From contig JADJZB010000030.1 in NCBI GenBank assembly GCA_016719485.1, positions 159,501 through 223,500 of the forward strand: 64,000 bases of DNA. Reading direction: 5' to 3'. The DNA comes from Holophagales bacterium. Its GTDB lineage: Bacteria; Acidobacteriota; Thermoanaerobaculia; UBA5066. The position numbers and the translations under genes are program-made. Positions 8,592 to 16,579 of this stretch are shown piece by piece. The stretch's first letter is position 1. Each line of letters opens with the position of its first letter. The notes under the pieces are model-generated. The model worked only from the letters and a program-made list of their open reading frames with translations, searched no databases and was not told the DNA's origin.

Positions 8592-10793
8592 ATGAAGACG
8601 CGCACGTTCCGGACTCTCGGGCTCGCGCTGCTCCTCGTCGCCGTCGCCACCTCCGGCACGGTCCTGGCGCAGCAGGGCCCCACCTTCACCCTCGGCGGTA
8701 CGACCTACACGAAGTGGCTCTGGGGCAACCAGCGGGACCAGGGCGCCCTCTACGGCTTCAAGGACGCGCCGGGCGAGGGCTGGGGAGACAACGGCCAGGG
8801 AACCGAGATCGAGCTCCTCCTCAAGGCGAAGCCCTCGAAGTACGTCGAGGTGCAGGCCCGCATCCACAGCCGCTTCTACCAGAACTTCTGGACGAACATG
8901 GGGGGCTTCGGCCAGCCGTCGGAGGACTGCTCCGGCTCGGGCACCTCGGTCGGCTGCGGCGAGTTCGACCCGCGTTCGAACCAGTACATCAAGCTCCGCG
9001 GCGTCGCGGTCACCCTCACGCCCGGCTACAGCTGGCTCGACTCCGCCACGATCGGCTCGAGCGACTGGGGCATGTTCGACCCGTACGTCGTCGGCCGGAT
9101 CCGGTACATCGACCGCGACAACGTCCAGGGCCTCCTCTTCCAGGGGTCGGCCCTCGACAAGTCGCTCACGTGGGACGCGGCCCGGATCTCCCTGCCGCGC
9201 CTCTGGGCCGGCCCCTCGTACAACACGGGCAACTACCACGCGGCCGACGGGGCCTACGTGGGCCAGTTCAAGTACTCCGGCGGCTCGGCCTGGGACTTCG
9301 GCGGCCTCGTCCAGTGGATCAACGACATCGAGGTCGACCAGAAGGACATCAACTGGGACAACGGGAAGAACACCCGGCTCCGGTTCCGCAACACGACCTA
9401 CGGCGCCAAGCTCGGGGTCCACCCGAGCGCCACGGTGGACGCGAAGGCCGCCTTCTATTACTCGACCTACGAGTCCGCCACCGACCTGGCGCCCGCCAGC
9501 TTCGGCATCAACGGCTACTCGCCGGTCCCCGCGGGCAAGCACGACGACTGGAGCGGAAAGCTCAACCTCGACTTCAGCGACCTCGGCGGCAGCGGCTTCG
9601 GGATCAACGTCGAAGCCTTCCACATCGGCGCCGACTACGTCTCGATGCTGGCCGCCCGCCGCGAGTCGGACGTCCTCCTCACCGAGGGCCACGACGGCAC
9701 CTGGGCGCTCCCCGGCCCGGGCAACGCCACGTACGGCGTCTTCGGCGGCAACCCGACGGTCATCGGCTACGGCGGCTGGGAGGGGAACGCCCAGCAGGTC
9801 GCCACGATCAACGTCGACAACCAGTTCACCGACTTCAACGAGCCGATGGCCGAGACGGCCATCGGCTGGGAAGGCTTCACGATCACCCCGACCTTCCAGA
9901 AGGGCGCGCTGGAGCTCGCGGGCGAGTTCTCCTACATCACCTACGACACGAACTGGCAGGCGTGGGGCGACGACAGCAAGTCGATCACCAACACGCTCTA
10001 CCCGGCGATGGATACCCAGACGGGCATGGGCAGCTACCGGTCGGCCTACGCTCCGTTCCAGGACAAGAAGACCACGATCGGCCTCGTCAAGGGCAAGTAC
10101 GTCGTCGAAGCCGGCAAGGGGATCGACCTCTTCGGCAAGATCAAGTTCATCGACGAGACCGACAAGCGCATGAACGACGCCAAGTACCTCCCGTACAAGG
10201 CCGGTGACTGCGCGACCTCGGGGACGCTCGGCTGCAAGGGCGAGAAGAACTTCTACTCCACCGGCAACTCGACGGGCGACTACTTCGGCAACCCCGGCGT
10301 CGTCACCGGGGCGAACGGCCAGCAGGGCTACCAGTGGAAGCCGTTCAGCAGCCTCTCCGACGACGACCGCGACCTGAGCTACTTCATGATGCAGGTCGGC
10401 GCCGGGTACCAGTGGACCCGCGACCTCTACGGTTCGCTCGAGTACAACTACTACAACGCGGACCTGCAGGACGGCAACACGGCGTTCCAGGCCTACAACC
10501 TCATGGAGATGGCCTCCGGCAAGCACCAGAAGAACCAGCTCATCGCGAAGTTCCGCTACACGCTCGGCGGCCTCTCCGAGTGCGGCCTCGTCTACGAGTA
10601 CAACTTCGGCACCTTCGAGCCCGACTACGGCGACGGCTTCGTCGCCACGAAGGCGAGCCAGGACACGGCCAACAACGTCCACGTCCCGGTGGGCTCGCTC
10701 GGCTTTGCCGGCCGCTACGGGAACTGGAACAGCCTCGAGAAGAGGGACTTCGACCAGCAGCGCCTGAAGGCCTACCTCAAGATCCTCTTCTAG
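8592..10793 (+). CDS. Large outer-membrane beta-barrel protein (porin-like)
   Basis: A 733-aa exported protein with signal peptide MKTRTFRTLGLALLLVAVAT ending VLA before Gln-Gln. The rest is rich in alternating aromatic/polar strands with Gly, Asn and Asp turns, and it ends YLKILF, with the C-terminal Phe typical of barrels inserted by BamA. No plug domain or TonB box is seen, so this looks like a passive porin rather than a TonB-dependent receptor. As last gene of the amylase-malKEFG run it is a good candidate for the outer-membrane entry route of maltodextrins, by analogy with LamB, though I see no clear LamB similarity. Ribosome site GGGAGG; followed by a strong terminator. Confidence 0.72.
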   Translation: MKTRTFRTLGLALLLVAVATSGTVLAQQGPTFTLGGTTYTKWLWGNQRDQGALYGFKDAPGEGWGDNGQGTEIELLLKAKPSKYVEVQARIHSRFYQNFWTNMGGFGQPSEDCSGSGTSVGCGEFDPRSNQYIKLRGVAVTLTPGYSWLDSATIGSSDWGMFDPYVVGRIRYIDRDNVQGLLFQGSALDKSLTWDAARISLPRLWAGPSYNTGNYHAADGAYVGQFKYSGGSAWDFGGLVQWINDIEVDQKDINWDNGKNTRLRFRNTTYGAKLGVHPSATVDAKAAFYYSTYESATDLAPASFGINGYSPVPAGKHDDWSGKLNLDFSDLGGSGFGINVEAFHIGADYVSMLAARRESDVLLTEGHDGTWALPGPGNATYGVFGGNPTVIGYGGWEGNAQQVATINVDNQFTDFNEPMAETAIGWEGFTITPTFQKGALELAGEFSYITYDTNWQAWGDDSKSITNTLYPAMDTQTGMGSYRSAYAPFQDKKTTIGLVKGKYVVEAGKGIDLFGKIKFIDETDKRMNDAKYLPYKAGDCATSGTLGCKGEKNFYSTGNSTGDYFGNPGVVTGANGQQGYQWKPFSSLSDDDRDLSYFMMQVGAGYQWTRDLYGSLEYNYYNADLQDGNTAFQAYNLMEMASGKHQKNQLIAKFRYTLGGLSECGLVYEYNFGTFEPDYGDGFVATKASQDTANNVHVPVGSLGFAGRYGNWNSLEKRDFDQQRLKAYLKILF

Positions 10794-10817
10794 ATCCCTG
10801 CCCGAAGGGGCCCCGAA

Positions 10818-10855
10818 GGGCCCGGCGGCACCTGCCGCCGGGCCCTTTCTCTTTT
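10818..10855 (+). terminator. Rho-independent terminator of the glucan operon
   Basis: Perfect 13-base inverted repeat, GGGCCCGGCGGCA (10818-10830) against TGCCGCCGGGCCC (10833-10845), followed by the T-rich run TTTCTCTTTT. It lies 25 bases after the barrel stop codon and ends the long transcript beginning at the amylase. Confidence 0.88.
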
Positions 10856-10887
10856 CCTCCCGGCCCCGACTGCGGCACACTTGCACC

Positions 10888-11913
10888 ATGTCAAAGCCCG
10901 CTTCGTTCCCCCGGCGCACGCTCCTCCAGGGTGCCGTCGTCGTGGCTCTCCTCTCGGGAGCCGCCGCCACCGCGCTCTCCGCCGACGAGAAGCTCTTCAC
11001 CCTCAAGGATCCCGAGAAGGACGACCACGGCGACGGGAGCCTCACGTACCCCGTGAGGTCGCAGAACGACCTCGTGCGCGGGCACCTCGACATACTCTCG
11101 TTCTCGGCCCGGAACACGCCCGACGGGACGTTTTTCGAGGTCGTCTTCGCGCGCGCTCCCCAGAAGACGGAGCGGCGGCCGATCGACGACGGCGGCACCA
11201 TGATGACCGACGTCGCCAAGCTCGGCTTCTACACCTTCAACGTCGACGTCTACATCGACACCGACGGCGCGCCGGGCTCGGGGAACACCCGGATGCTCCC
11301 GGGGCGGAACGTCGAGGTCGACCCGGCGACCGGGTGGGAGAAGGCGGTCTGCCTGACGCCTCTGCCGGAGCAGGCCGGCACGCTCCTCCGGCGGACCTAC
11401 GCCGAGGTCGAGCGGAACACGGCGCGGGAGACGGAGAGCGAGACGGGGAAGCTGACCTCCGAGCAGAAGGCCGGGATCAAGAGCGAGGTCTCCCGCCAGG
11501 TCGCCGAGTCCGTCTTCTTCCCGACCGTCGTCGAGATCCGCGGGCGCGCCGTCCGCTTCTTCGTCCCGAACACGTTCTTCGGCGGTCCGGCGAAGGCGGA
11601 GTGGGGATACGTCGTCGCCTCGTCCGGCGCCGACGTCACGGGGCGGTACGACCTCGTCAAGCTCGCGGGCCTCAAGCCCGACGCCCCGATGGACCCCCTC
11701 TTCATCATGCGCACGGCACCCGGGCGGACCGCCAACACGTTCGGGGGGATCGACGAGGCCGACCCGACCCCGCCGGCCCTGGTCGACGTCCTCGTCCCGC
11801 CCGGCGGCCCGACCCAGGAGCAGATCCTCGCAAGCGGCAACCCGCGGACCCGGACCCTCCCGAGGCTCACCGCGGTCGTCCCTTCGAAGCTCGCGGCTCC
11901 TGCCGCGAAGTAG
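10888..11913 (+). CDS. Second exported glucodextranase C-terminal-like protein
   Basis: A 341-aa paralogue of the 270-aa protein at 7742. It has the same order of signatures: FTLKDPEKDDHGDGSLTYPV, LDILSFSA, FYTFNVDVYIDTDGAPGSG, LPGRNVEVD. It differs by a Lys/Glu-rich insert (about residues 170-200) and a Pro-rich tail. The N-terminus MSKPASFPRRTLLQGAVVVA carries a twin arginine before a hydrophobic stretch, so export by Tat is possible, whereas the paralogue has an ordinary Sec signal. It follows the operon terminator and so probably has its own promoter. Likely a glucan-binding or surface-associated protein; no catalytic residues are recognised. Confidence 0.68.
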   Translation: MSKPASFPRRTLLQGAVVVALLSGAAATALSADEKLFTLKDPEKDDHGDGSLTYPVRSQNDLVRGHLDILSFSARNTPDGTFFEVVFARAPQKTERRPIDDGGTMMTDVAKLGFYTFNVDVYIDTDGAPGSGNTRMLPGRNVEVDPATGWEKAVCLTPLPEQAGTLLRRTYAEVERNTARETESETGKLTSEQKAGIKSEVSRQVAESVFFPTVVEIRGRAVRFFVPNTFFGGPAKAEWGYVVASSGADVTGRYDLVKLAGLKPDAPMDPLFIMRTAPGRTANTFGGIDEADPTPPALVDVLVPPGGPTQEQILASGNPRTRTLPRLTAVVPSKLAAPAAK

Positions 11914-11928
11914 GTCCCGCCCGTGTTC

Positions 11929-11953
11929 GCGGGGGCCGCCCGGCGGCCCCCGC
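11929..11953. terminator. Hairpin between convergent genes
   Basis: GCGGGGGCCGCC (11929-11940) and GGCGGCCCCCGC (11942-11953) are exact reverse complements around one base. There is no T-run on the plus side. It sits between two converging genes and could slow transcripts from both, but it is not a classical intrinsic terminator. Confidence 0.5.
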
Positions 11954-11962
11954 CACACCGCG

Positions 11963-13474
11963 TCACGCCCTCGCCAGCCGGCTCCGCCGCCTCCCGTAGA
12001 GGAAGTAGATCCCCAGCCCCACAGCGAGCCAGATGACGAACCGCTCCCAGGTCAGGGCCGGGAGCTTGACCATCAGCGCGACGCACATCGCGATGCCCAG
12101 GAGCGGGACGAGAGGGACGAACGGCACCCGGAACTTCCGCGGACGGTTCGGCTCCCTGTAGCGCAGTACGAGGATCCCGATGCAGACGAGGGCGAACGCG
12201 AAGAGCGTTCCGATGTTCGTCAGCTGGATGATCTCGTCGATGTTCGCGACGGCCGAGAACGTCGCGACGAAGACGCCCGTCAGGATCGTCCCGACGTGCG
12301 GCGTCCGGTACTTAGGGTGGATCCTCCCGAACCAGGGCCCGATGAGCCCGTCGCGCGACATCGCCATGAGGATGCGCGGCTGGCCGAGCTGGAAGACGAG
12401 GAGGACGGCCGTCATCGAGAAGACGGCGCCGGCGGCGAGTATCCCCGCCGCCCAGTCCTGCTTCACGTAGGCCAGCGCCGCGGCGAGCGGGTCGGCCACG
12501 CCCACGAGCTTCGTGTACGGGATCATCCCGCAGAGGACGAGGGCCGCGGCCACGTAGAGGACGGTGCAGACGGCCAGGGACCCGAGGATGCCGCGCGGCA
12601 TGTCCCTGCCAGGGTCCTTGCATTCCTCGGCCGCCGTCGAGATCGCGTCGAAGCCGATGTAGGCGAAGAACATGAGGGAGGCGCCCATCCAGACCCCGGA
12701 GAAGCCGCCCGGGAAGAAGGGGTGCCAGTTCGCCGGCTTGACGAAGAAGGCGCCGACGGCGACGAAGAAGAGGAGCGTCGCGACCTTCAGGACGACGATG
12801 AAGTCGTTGACCCGGGCCGACTCCTTGATCCCCCTCACGAGGAGGATCGTGATCGCCGCCGTGATCAGCGCCGCCAGGAGATTGAAGACGATCGGGACCC
12901 CGAAGAGCTCCGGGTGGTGCAGGTGCGCCTGGTAGGCGACCGACTGCTCGGGGGAAAGCGCTCCGACGCCCCCGCCCGCCACCGCTTTGGCCGCGAGGAG
13001 CGTCGAGCGGTAGTCGGTGGCGAGGAAGGCGGGGAACTCCAGCCCGAAGCCGAGGAGGAGCTGCCGGAAGTAGGCGGCCCACGAGATCGCCACGGCGATG
13101 TTCCCGACGGCGTATTCGAGGATCAGGTCCCAACCGATGATCCACGCGACGAGCTCGCCGAGCGTGGCGTAGCTGTAGGTGTAGGCCGACCCGGCGACCG
13201 GGACGAGGCTCGCGAACTCGGCGTAGCAGAGGCCGCAGAAGCCGCACGCCAGAGCCGTCAGGAGGATCGAGACGACGACGCCGGGGCCCGCGGGGGGCAG
13301 TGTGCCCCCACCGGACGACGCCGTCCCGAGCGTCGCGAAGATCCCGGCGCCGATGATCGCGCCGATCCCGAGGGCCATCAGGTCCGCGGCCGTCAGCTCG
13401 CGCTTCAGCCCGGTCCCCTCGTCGCTCCCCTCGGCGACGAGCTGGTCGATCGGCTTCGTTCGAAAGAGGCTCAT
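11963..13474 (-). CDS. APC-superfamily amino acid permease
   Basis: Inner-membrane amino-acid/proton symporter or exchanger of 503 aa with about 12-13 hydrophobic helices. The first helix carries GIGAIIGAGIFATLGTAS, the unwound substrate-binding segment of the APC/CAT family. Further matches are SAYTYSYATLGELVAWIIGW and FFAYIGFDAISTAAEECKDP, as in YfnA/CAT-type permeases. The open frame continues upstream to 13753, but MSLFRTKPIDQLV at 13474 has the ribosome site AGAGGAG in front and matches the usual N-terminus of the family. Substrate specificity cannot be read from the sequence. Confidence 0.92.
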   Translation of the reverse strand: MSLFRTKPIDQLVAEGSDEGTGLKRELTAADLMALGIGAIIGAGIFATLGTASSGGGTLPPAGPGVVVSILLTALACGFCGLCYAEFASLVPVAGSAYTYSYATLGELVAWIIGWDLILEYAVGNIAVAISWAAYFRQLLLGFGLEFPAFLATDYRSTLLAAKAVAGGGVGALSPEQSVAYQAHLHHPELFGVPIVFNLLAALITAAITILLVRGIKESARVNDFIVVLKVATLLFFVAVGAFFVKPANWHPFFPGGFSGVWMGASLMFFAYIGFDAISTAAEECKDPGRDMPRGILGSLAVCTVLYVAAALVLCGMIPYTKLVGVADPLAAALAYVKQDWAAGILAAGAVFSMTAVLLVFQLGQPRILMAMSRDGLIGPWFGRIHPKYRTPHVGTILTGVFVATFSAVANIDEIIQLTNIGTLFAFALVCIGILVLRYREPNRPRKFRVPFVPLVPLLGIAMCVALMVKLPALTWERFVIWLAVGLGIYFLYGRRRSRLARA

Positions 13475-13508
13475 GAACGGCTCCTCTGGGCGGGCGTCCG
13501 CCGGGAAC

Positions 13509-14210
13509 TCACGGGGCGACCCGGGGCAGGATCTCCTGGAGGGACCGGATGCTCTCGAAACCGTCGTGGCCGAGTCCCGCGCGGTCGAGAAGCAGGGCGG
13601 GGAGGCCGGCGCTGCGGGCGCCCTCGTAGTCCTCCGACGGCGAATCGCCGACGTGGAGCGCCTCGTGGGCGGCCACCCCGGCGAGAGCGAGGGCCGTTTC
13701 GAAGATCTCCCGCGCCGGCTTGGAGGATCCGACGAGGGCCGAGACGACGACACCGTCGAAATGACGCGTCAGGTCGAGGCGGTCGAGGAGGGCGGGGAGG
13801 TTCGAGTCCCAGTTGCTGACGACGAGGAGCTTCAGCCCGTTCTCGCGGAGGGCCTCGAGGACCTCGAGGACTTCCGGGTAGAGGCTCCAGCTCTCCGGCC
13901 GGGCGAAGTGGTCGACGAGGTCGTCGAGGAGCCCTTCCGGGAGCGGTCCGCCGCCGACCCGCGTGAAGACCTCCTGGACGAAGCTGCGCCAGAAGCCCCG
14001 CTCCCCGCCCTCGTGCCCCCAGCGCGTCTCGCCCCGCGCCTGCCGGGCGGCGACGAGGCCCCAGGTACCGTGGAGCGCCGCGAGGACGTCCCCGTCTGCG
14101 ACGGGGACCCCCCAGCGGCGGAAGACCTCGCCGTAGACCTGCTCCACCGGCGGATTCGCCGAAAGGAGCGTGTTTCCCGCGTCGAGGAAGACCGCCTTCG
14201 TCGTCCTCAG
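13509..14210 (-). CDS. HAD-superfamily hydrolase (HDHD3-like)
   Basis: Cytosolic haloacid-dehalogenase-type phosphatase of 233 aa. Motif I is VFLDAGNTLL, motif II VVSNWD, the Lys motif SSKPAREIF, and motif IV HVGDSPSEDYEGA. The usual second Asp of motif I (DxD) is replaced by Gly (DAG), as in HDHD3-like members, which may change or weaken phosphatase activity. No ATG/GTG/TTG start exists in the right place. The frame begins naturally at a CTG (14210) overlapping the TGA stop of the SDR gene (CTGA), with AGGTGA just upstream, so I infer a CTG start coupled to the SDR. Substrate unknown. Confidence 0.8.
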   Translation of the reverse strand: MRTTKAVFLDAGNTLLSANPPVEQVYGEVFRRWGVPVADGDVLAALHGTWGLVAARQARGETRWGHEGGERGFWRSFVQEVFTRVGGGPLPEGLLDDLVDHFARPESWSLYPEVLEVLEALRENGLKLLVVSNWDSNLPALLDRLDLTRHFDGVVVSALVGSSKPAREIFETALALAGVAAHEALHVGDSPSEDYEGARSAGLPALLLDRAGLGHDGFESIRSLQEILPRVAP

Positions 14211-14998
14211 GGCATCACCTGCCCGCCGTCGATGACGATCGACTGGCCCGTGACGTTGCGTGCGTCGTCGGAGACGAGCCAGGCGACGAGGCCGGCCACC
14301 TCCTCCGGCACGAGGACCTGTCCGAGGGGGGCCATCTTCCCCGCCGCGGCGAAGGCCTCCGCTTCCGTGAGGCCCATCGCCTTGCCGTAGCCCCGGATGC
14401 CGTACCGCCCCATCTCGGTGTCGACCCACCCGGGACAGACCGCGTTGACCGTGATCTTCTTCGGGGCGAGCTCCAGCGCCAGCGCCCGGGTCACGCCGAT
14501 GACCGCGTGCTTGGCTCCGCAGTATCCCGACTGCCCCGGGACGCCGAAACGTCCCGAGACGGACGAGATGTTGACGACCCGCCCCCCCTCGACGAGGAAC
14601 GGCAGGGCGGCGCGAAGGACCCGCCACGTCCCCGTGACGTTGACGTCGAAGATCCGCTCGAAGGCCAGGTCCGACCGCTCGTCGCCGTCGAGAGGGGTCT
14701 GACCGGCCAACCCGGCGTTGTTGACGACGATGTCGAGGCGCCGCTCGGGCCGCGCGGCCCGTTCGACGCCGGTCGCCACCGAGGCCGCGTCGGTCACGTC
14801 GAGGAGGACCGCCACGGCCGTCCCGCCCGCCGCGGCGATCTCGGCCACGAGCGGGTCGCCGTCCTCCGCCTTCCTCACCCCGAGGGCCACGACGGCCCCC
14901 TCGGCCGCGAGGCGCAGGGCGATCGCCCGTCCGATCCCACGCGAAGCCCCCGTCACGAGGGCTTTCTTTCCGCTGAGCCGCCCCGGCGTCTGGGTCAT
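14207..14998 (-). CDS. SDR-family NAD(P)-dependent oxidoreductase
   Basis: Classical short-chain dehydrogenase of 263 aa. The cofactor loop is TGASRGIGRAIA near residue 16, followed by the NNAG motif, catalytic Ser in NISSVSG, and YxxxK as YCGAKHA, then VNAVCPGWVDTEM and the C-terminal GQSIVIDGGQVMP. The sequence reads like FabG or 3-hydroxybutyrate/acetoacetyl-CoA reductases, but a specific substrate cannot be assigned. ATG at 14998 chosen because AGGAGG lies just upstream; an ATG 24 bases earlier lacks this. Overlaps the HAD gene by four bases. Confidence 0.9.
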   Translation of the reverse strand: MTQTPGRLSGKKALVTGASRGIGRAIALRLAAEGAVVALGVRKAEDGDPLVAEIAAAGGTAVAVLLDVTDAASVATGVERAARPERRLDIVVNNAGLAGQTPLDGDERSDLAFERIFDVNVTGTWRVLRAALPFLVEGGRVVNISSVSGRFGVPGQSGYCGAKHAVIGVTRALALELAPKKITVNAVCPGWVDTEMGRYGIRGYGKAMGLTEAEAFAAAGKMAPLGQVLVPEEVAGLVAWLVSDDARNVTGQSIVIDGGQVMP

Positions 14999-15055
14999 GT
15001 CGCCTCCTGGTGCGTCGGGCATTCTAGCGGCCAGGCGACTGTAAGATCCCGGCCC

Positions 15056-15310
15056 ATGCGGGTCGAGATTCTCCTTTTCGCGTCCCTCAGGGACGAGCTC
15101 GGTGATACACGTGTCCTCGAGGTGCCCGAGAGCGGCCCTGGCGGGACGACGGTCGGAGCCCTGCGCGAGGCGTTCCTCCTGGTGTCCCCTTCCGCCACCC
15201 GGCTCGGGAAGCGGATCCTCGTCGCCGTGAACGAGCAGTTCGCCCGGGATACCGATCCGGTCCGTCCCGGCGACACGGTGGCCTTCCTGCCGCCCGTGGC
15301 GGGGGGCTGA
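15056..15310 (+). CDS. moaD: MoaD, molybdopterin synthase small subunit
   Basis: An 84-aa ubiquitin-like sulfur carrier for molybdenum cofactor synthesis. It begins MRVEILLFASLRDELGD, as MoaD proteins do, and ends FLPPVAGG. The terminal Gly-Gly is the site of adenylation and thiocarboxylation. Followed two bases later by moaE, its partner in molybdopterin synthase. No other moa genes are in the window. Confidence 0.93.
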   Translation: MRVEILLFASLRDELGDTRVLEVPESGPGGTTVGALREAFLLVSPSATRLGKRILVAVNEQFARDTDPVRPGDTVAFLPPVAGG

Positions 15311-15312
15311 GC

Positions 15313-15747
15313 GTGGCCCGCGTCACCCGGTCCCCCCTCGATCCGGCCGTCCTCCTTTCCGAGGCCCGGCGGGACGGCGACGGGGGACTGACCCTCTTCG
15401 TCGGCGTCGTCCGGGACAACGCGGACGGGCGGGCCGTCGAGGCAATGGAGTACGAGGCCTACGAACCGATGGCGGAGAAGGAGATGGAGCGCATCGAGGC
15501 CGACCTCGCGGCCCGCTTCCCGACCGTCAGGCTCGTCATGAGGCACCGGATCGGCCGGCTGACGGTCGGCGAGGTGGCCGTGGTCGTCGCCGCGTCGGGC
15601 CCGCACCGGGAGGAGGCCTTCGCCGCCTGCCGGGCCGGAATCGAGGAGATCAAGGCACGGGTGCCGGTCTGGAAGAGGGAGTGGGGTCCCGACGGGAGCG
15701 TCTGGGTCGACCCCTGCGGAATGGGGCATAAACACGAAAGTTGTTGA
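15313..15747 (+). CDS. moaE: MoaE, molybdopterin synthase large subunit
   Basis: Catalytic subunit that converts cyclic pyranopterin monophosphate to molybdopterin using the MoaD thiocarboxylate. Signatures in the 144 aa are TLFVGVVRDN, MEYEAYEPMAEKEM, RHRIGRLTVGEVAVVVAAS, HREEAFAACRAGIEEIK and VPVWKREWG with its conserved Lys. GTG start two bases after moaD, so the pair is one transcription unit. Ends GHKHESC, a His/Cys tail not needed for the fold. Confidence 0.93.
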   Translation: MARVTRSPLDPAVLLSEARRDGDGGLTLFVGVVRDNADGRAVEAMEYEAYEPMAEKEMERIEADLAARFPTVRLVMRHRIGRLTVGEVAVVVAASGPHREEAFAACRAGIEEIKARVPVWKREWGPDGSVWVDPCGMGHKHESC

Positions 15748-15772
15748 AAAGTCAATCACTTTCTGGTAAAGA
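15744..15772 (+). promoter_or_regulatory. Putative sigma-70 promoter for the VOC/H1-like gene
   Basis: TTGAAA (15744-15749), a 17-base spacer, then TGGTAAAGA, an extended -10 (TAAAGA at 15767-15772). It starts inside the last codons of moaE. It would give a leader of about 88 bases before the ATG at 15868. The leader has a small GGGGAATCACTCCCC hairpin but no riboswitch I recognise. Ribosome site GGGAGG precedes the ATG. Confidence 0.5.
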
Positions 15773-15867
15773 GGCATGTCAGGGGAATCACTCCCCGGGG
15801 AACGTCTGAGAGACCGGCGGCGATCCGGCCACGGCCTGGCCGCTGGTGCACCACTCGGGAGGTAGAG

Positions 15868-16509
15868 ATGTTCGTGGCCCTGCGGCGGGTGCATGTCGCC
15901 GCCAGCGATTTTTCGCGGTCTCGCCGCTTCTACGGGGAAACGCTCGGCCTGCCCGAAATCGGGGGGTTCGAGAAGGACTGGGTCGAGTTCGGCCTGGGTC
16001 CCGTCCTCGTCAAGCTGACGCCGCTCCGCCCCGGCGAGGTGCCGGCCCGCAACCAGGTAGCCCTGACCCTGTCCACCGCCGACCTCGAGGCCTGCCTGAC
16101 GGCCCTGAAGGAAAGGGGTGTGACGGTCACCCGGGGGCCGCTGGAGGAGTTCACCGGCCGCTCGGCCGAGATCCTCGACCCGGACGGTTACAGGATCATC
16201 GTCTTCCACTCCTCCGACCTTCACCCCGACGAGGAGTACGTCCGCATGTCGGACGTCGACGAGAAGGTCAAGGAGAAGATCGCGCTGCTCAGAGCCCGGG
16301 AAAAGGGAAAGGCCCCCGCGCCGGCGAAGCCCGCTCCCGTCAAGGCGGCCCCGGCCAAGGCCGCCCCGAAGAAGCCCGCCCCGGCGAAGGCTGCTCCGAA
16401 GAAGCCCGCTCCGAAAAGGCCCGTTCCGAAGAAGGCTGGAAAGCCCACTCCGAAAAAGGCCGCGAAGCCTGCTCCGAAGAGGCCCGCCCCGAAGAAGGCG
16501 AAGAAGTAG
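15868..16509 (+). CDS. VOC-domain protein with histone H1-like Lys/Ala/Pro tail
   Basis: Residues 1-115 form a single glyoxalase/bleomycin-resistance (VOC) domain: LRRVHVAASDFSRSRRFYGE at the start and EILDPDGYRIIVFH at the end. After a short charged helix, residues 150-213 consist almost wholly of Lys, Ala and Pro in KKPAPAKAAP-type repeats, like eukaryotic histone H1 tails and bacterial AlgP/HctB-type proteins. Such tails usually bind DNA or other polyanions. The fusion implies either a nucleoid-located VOC enzyme/antidote or a VOC fold used as a ligand sensor; both are inference. It has its own promoter and ribosome site. Confidence 0.8.
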   Translation: MFVALRRVHVAASDFSRSRRFYGETLGLPEIGGFEKDWVEFGLGPVLVKLTPLRPGEVPARNQVALTLSTADLEACLTALKERGVTVTRGPLEEFTGRSAEILDPDGYRIIVFHSSDLHPDEEYVRMSDVDEKVKEKIALLRAREKGKAPAPAKPAPVKAAPAKAAPKKPAPAKAAPKKPAPKRPVPKKAGKPTPKKAAKPAPKRPAPKKAKK

Positions 16510-16579
16510 CCCTTCGTCCCGGCCCATCCTCGGACTCCGAGCGCCCCGCACCCGCGGGGCGCTGGTATTCTGGCCGGTC

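Noticed and set aside
15773..15867. Riboswitch in the leader before the VOC/H1-like gene (GGGGAATCACTCCCC hairpin, then CTGAGAGACC).
   Set aside because: CTGAGA recalls the TPP riboswitch, but the other conserved TPP blocks are missing, and no other class I know fits. Kept only as an ordinary leader.
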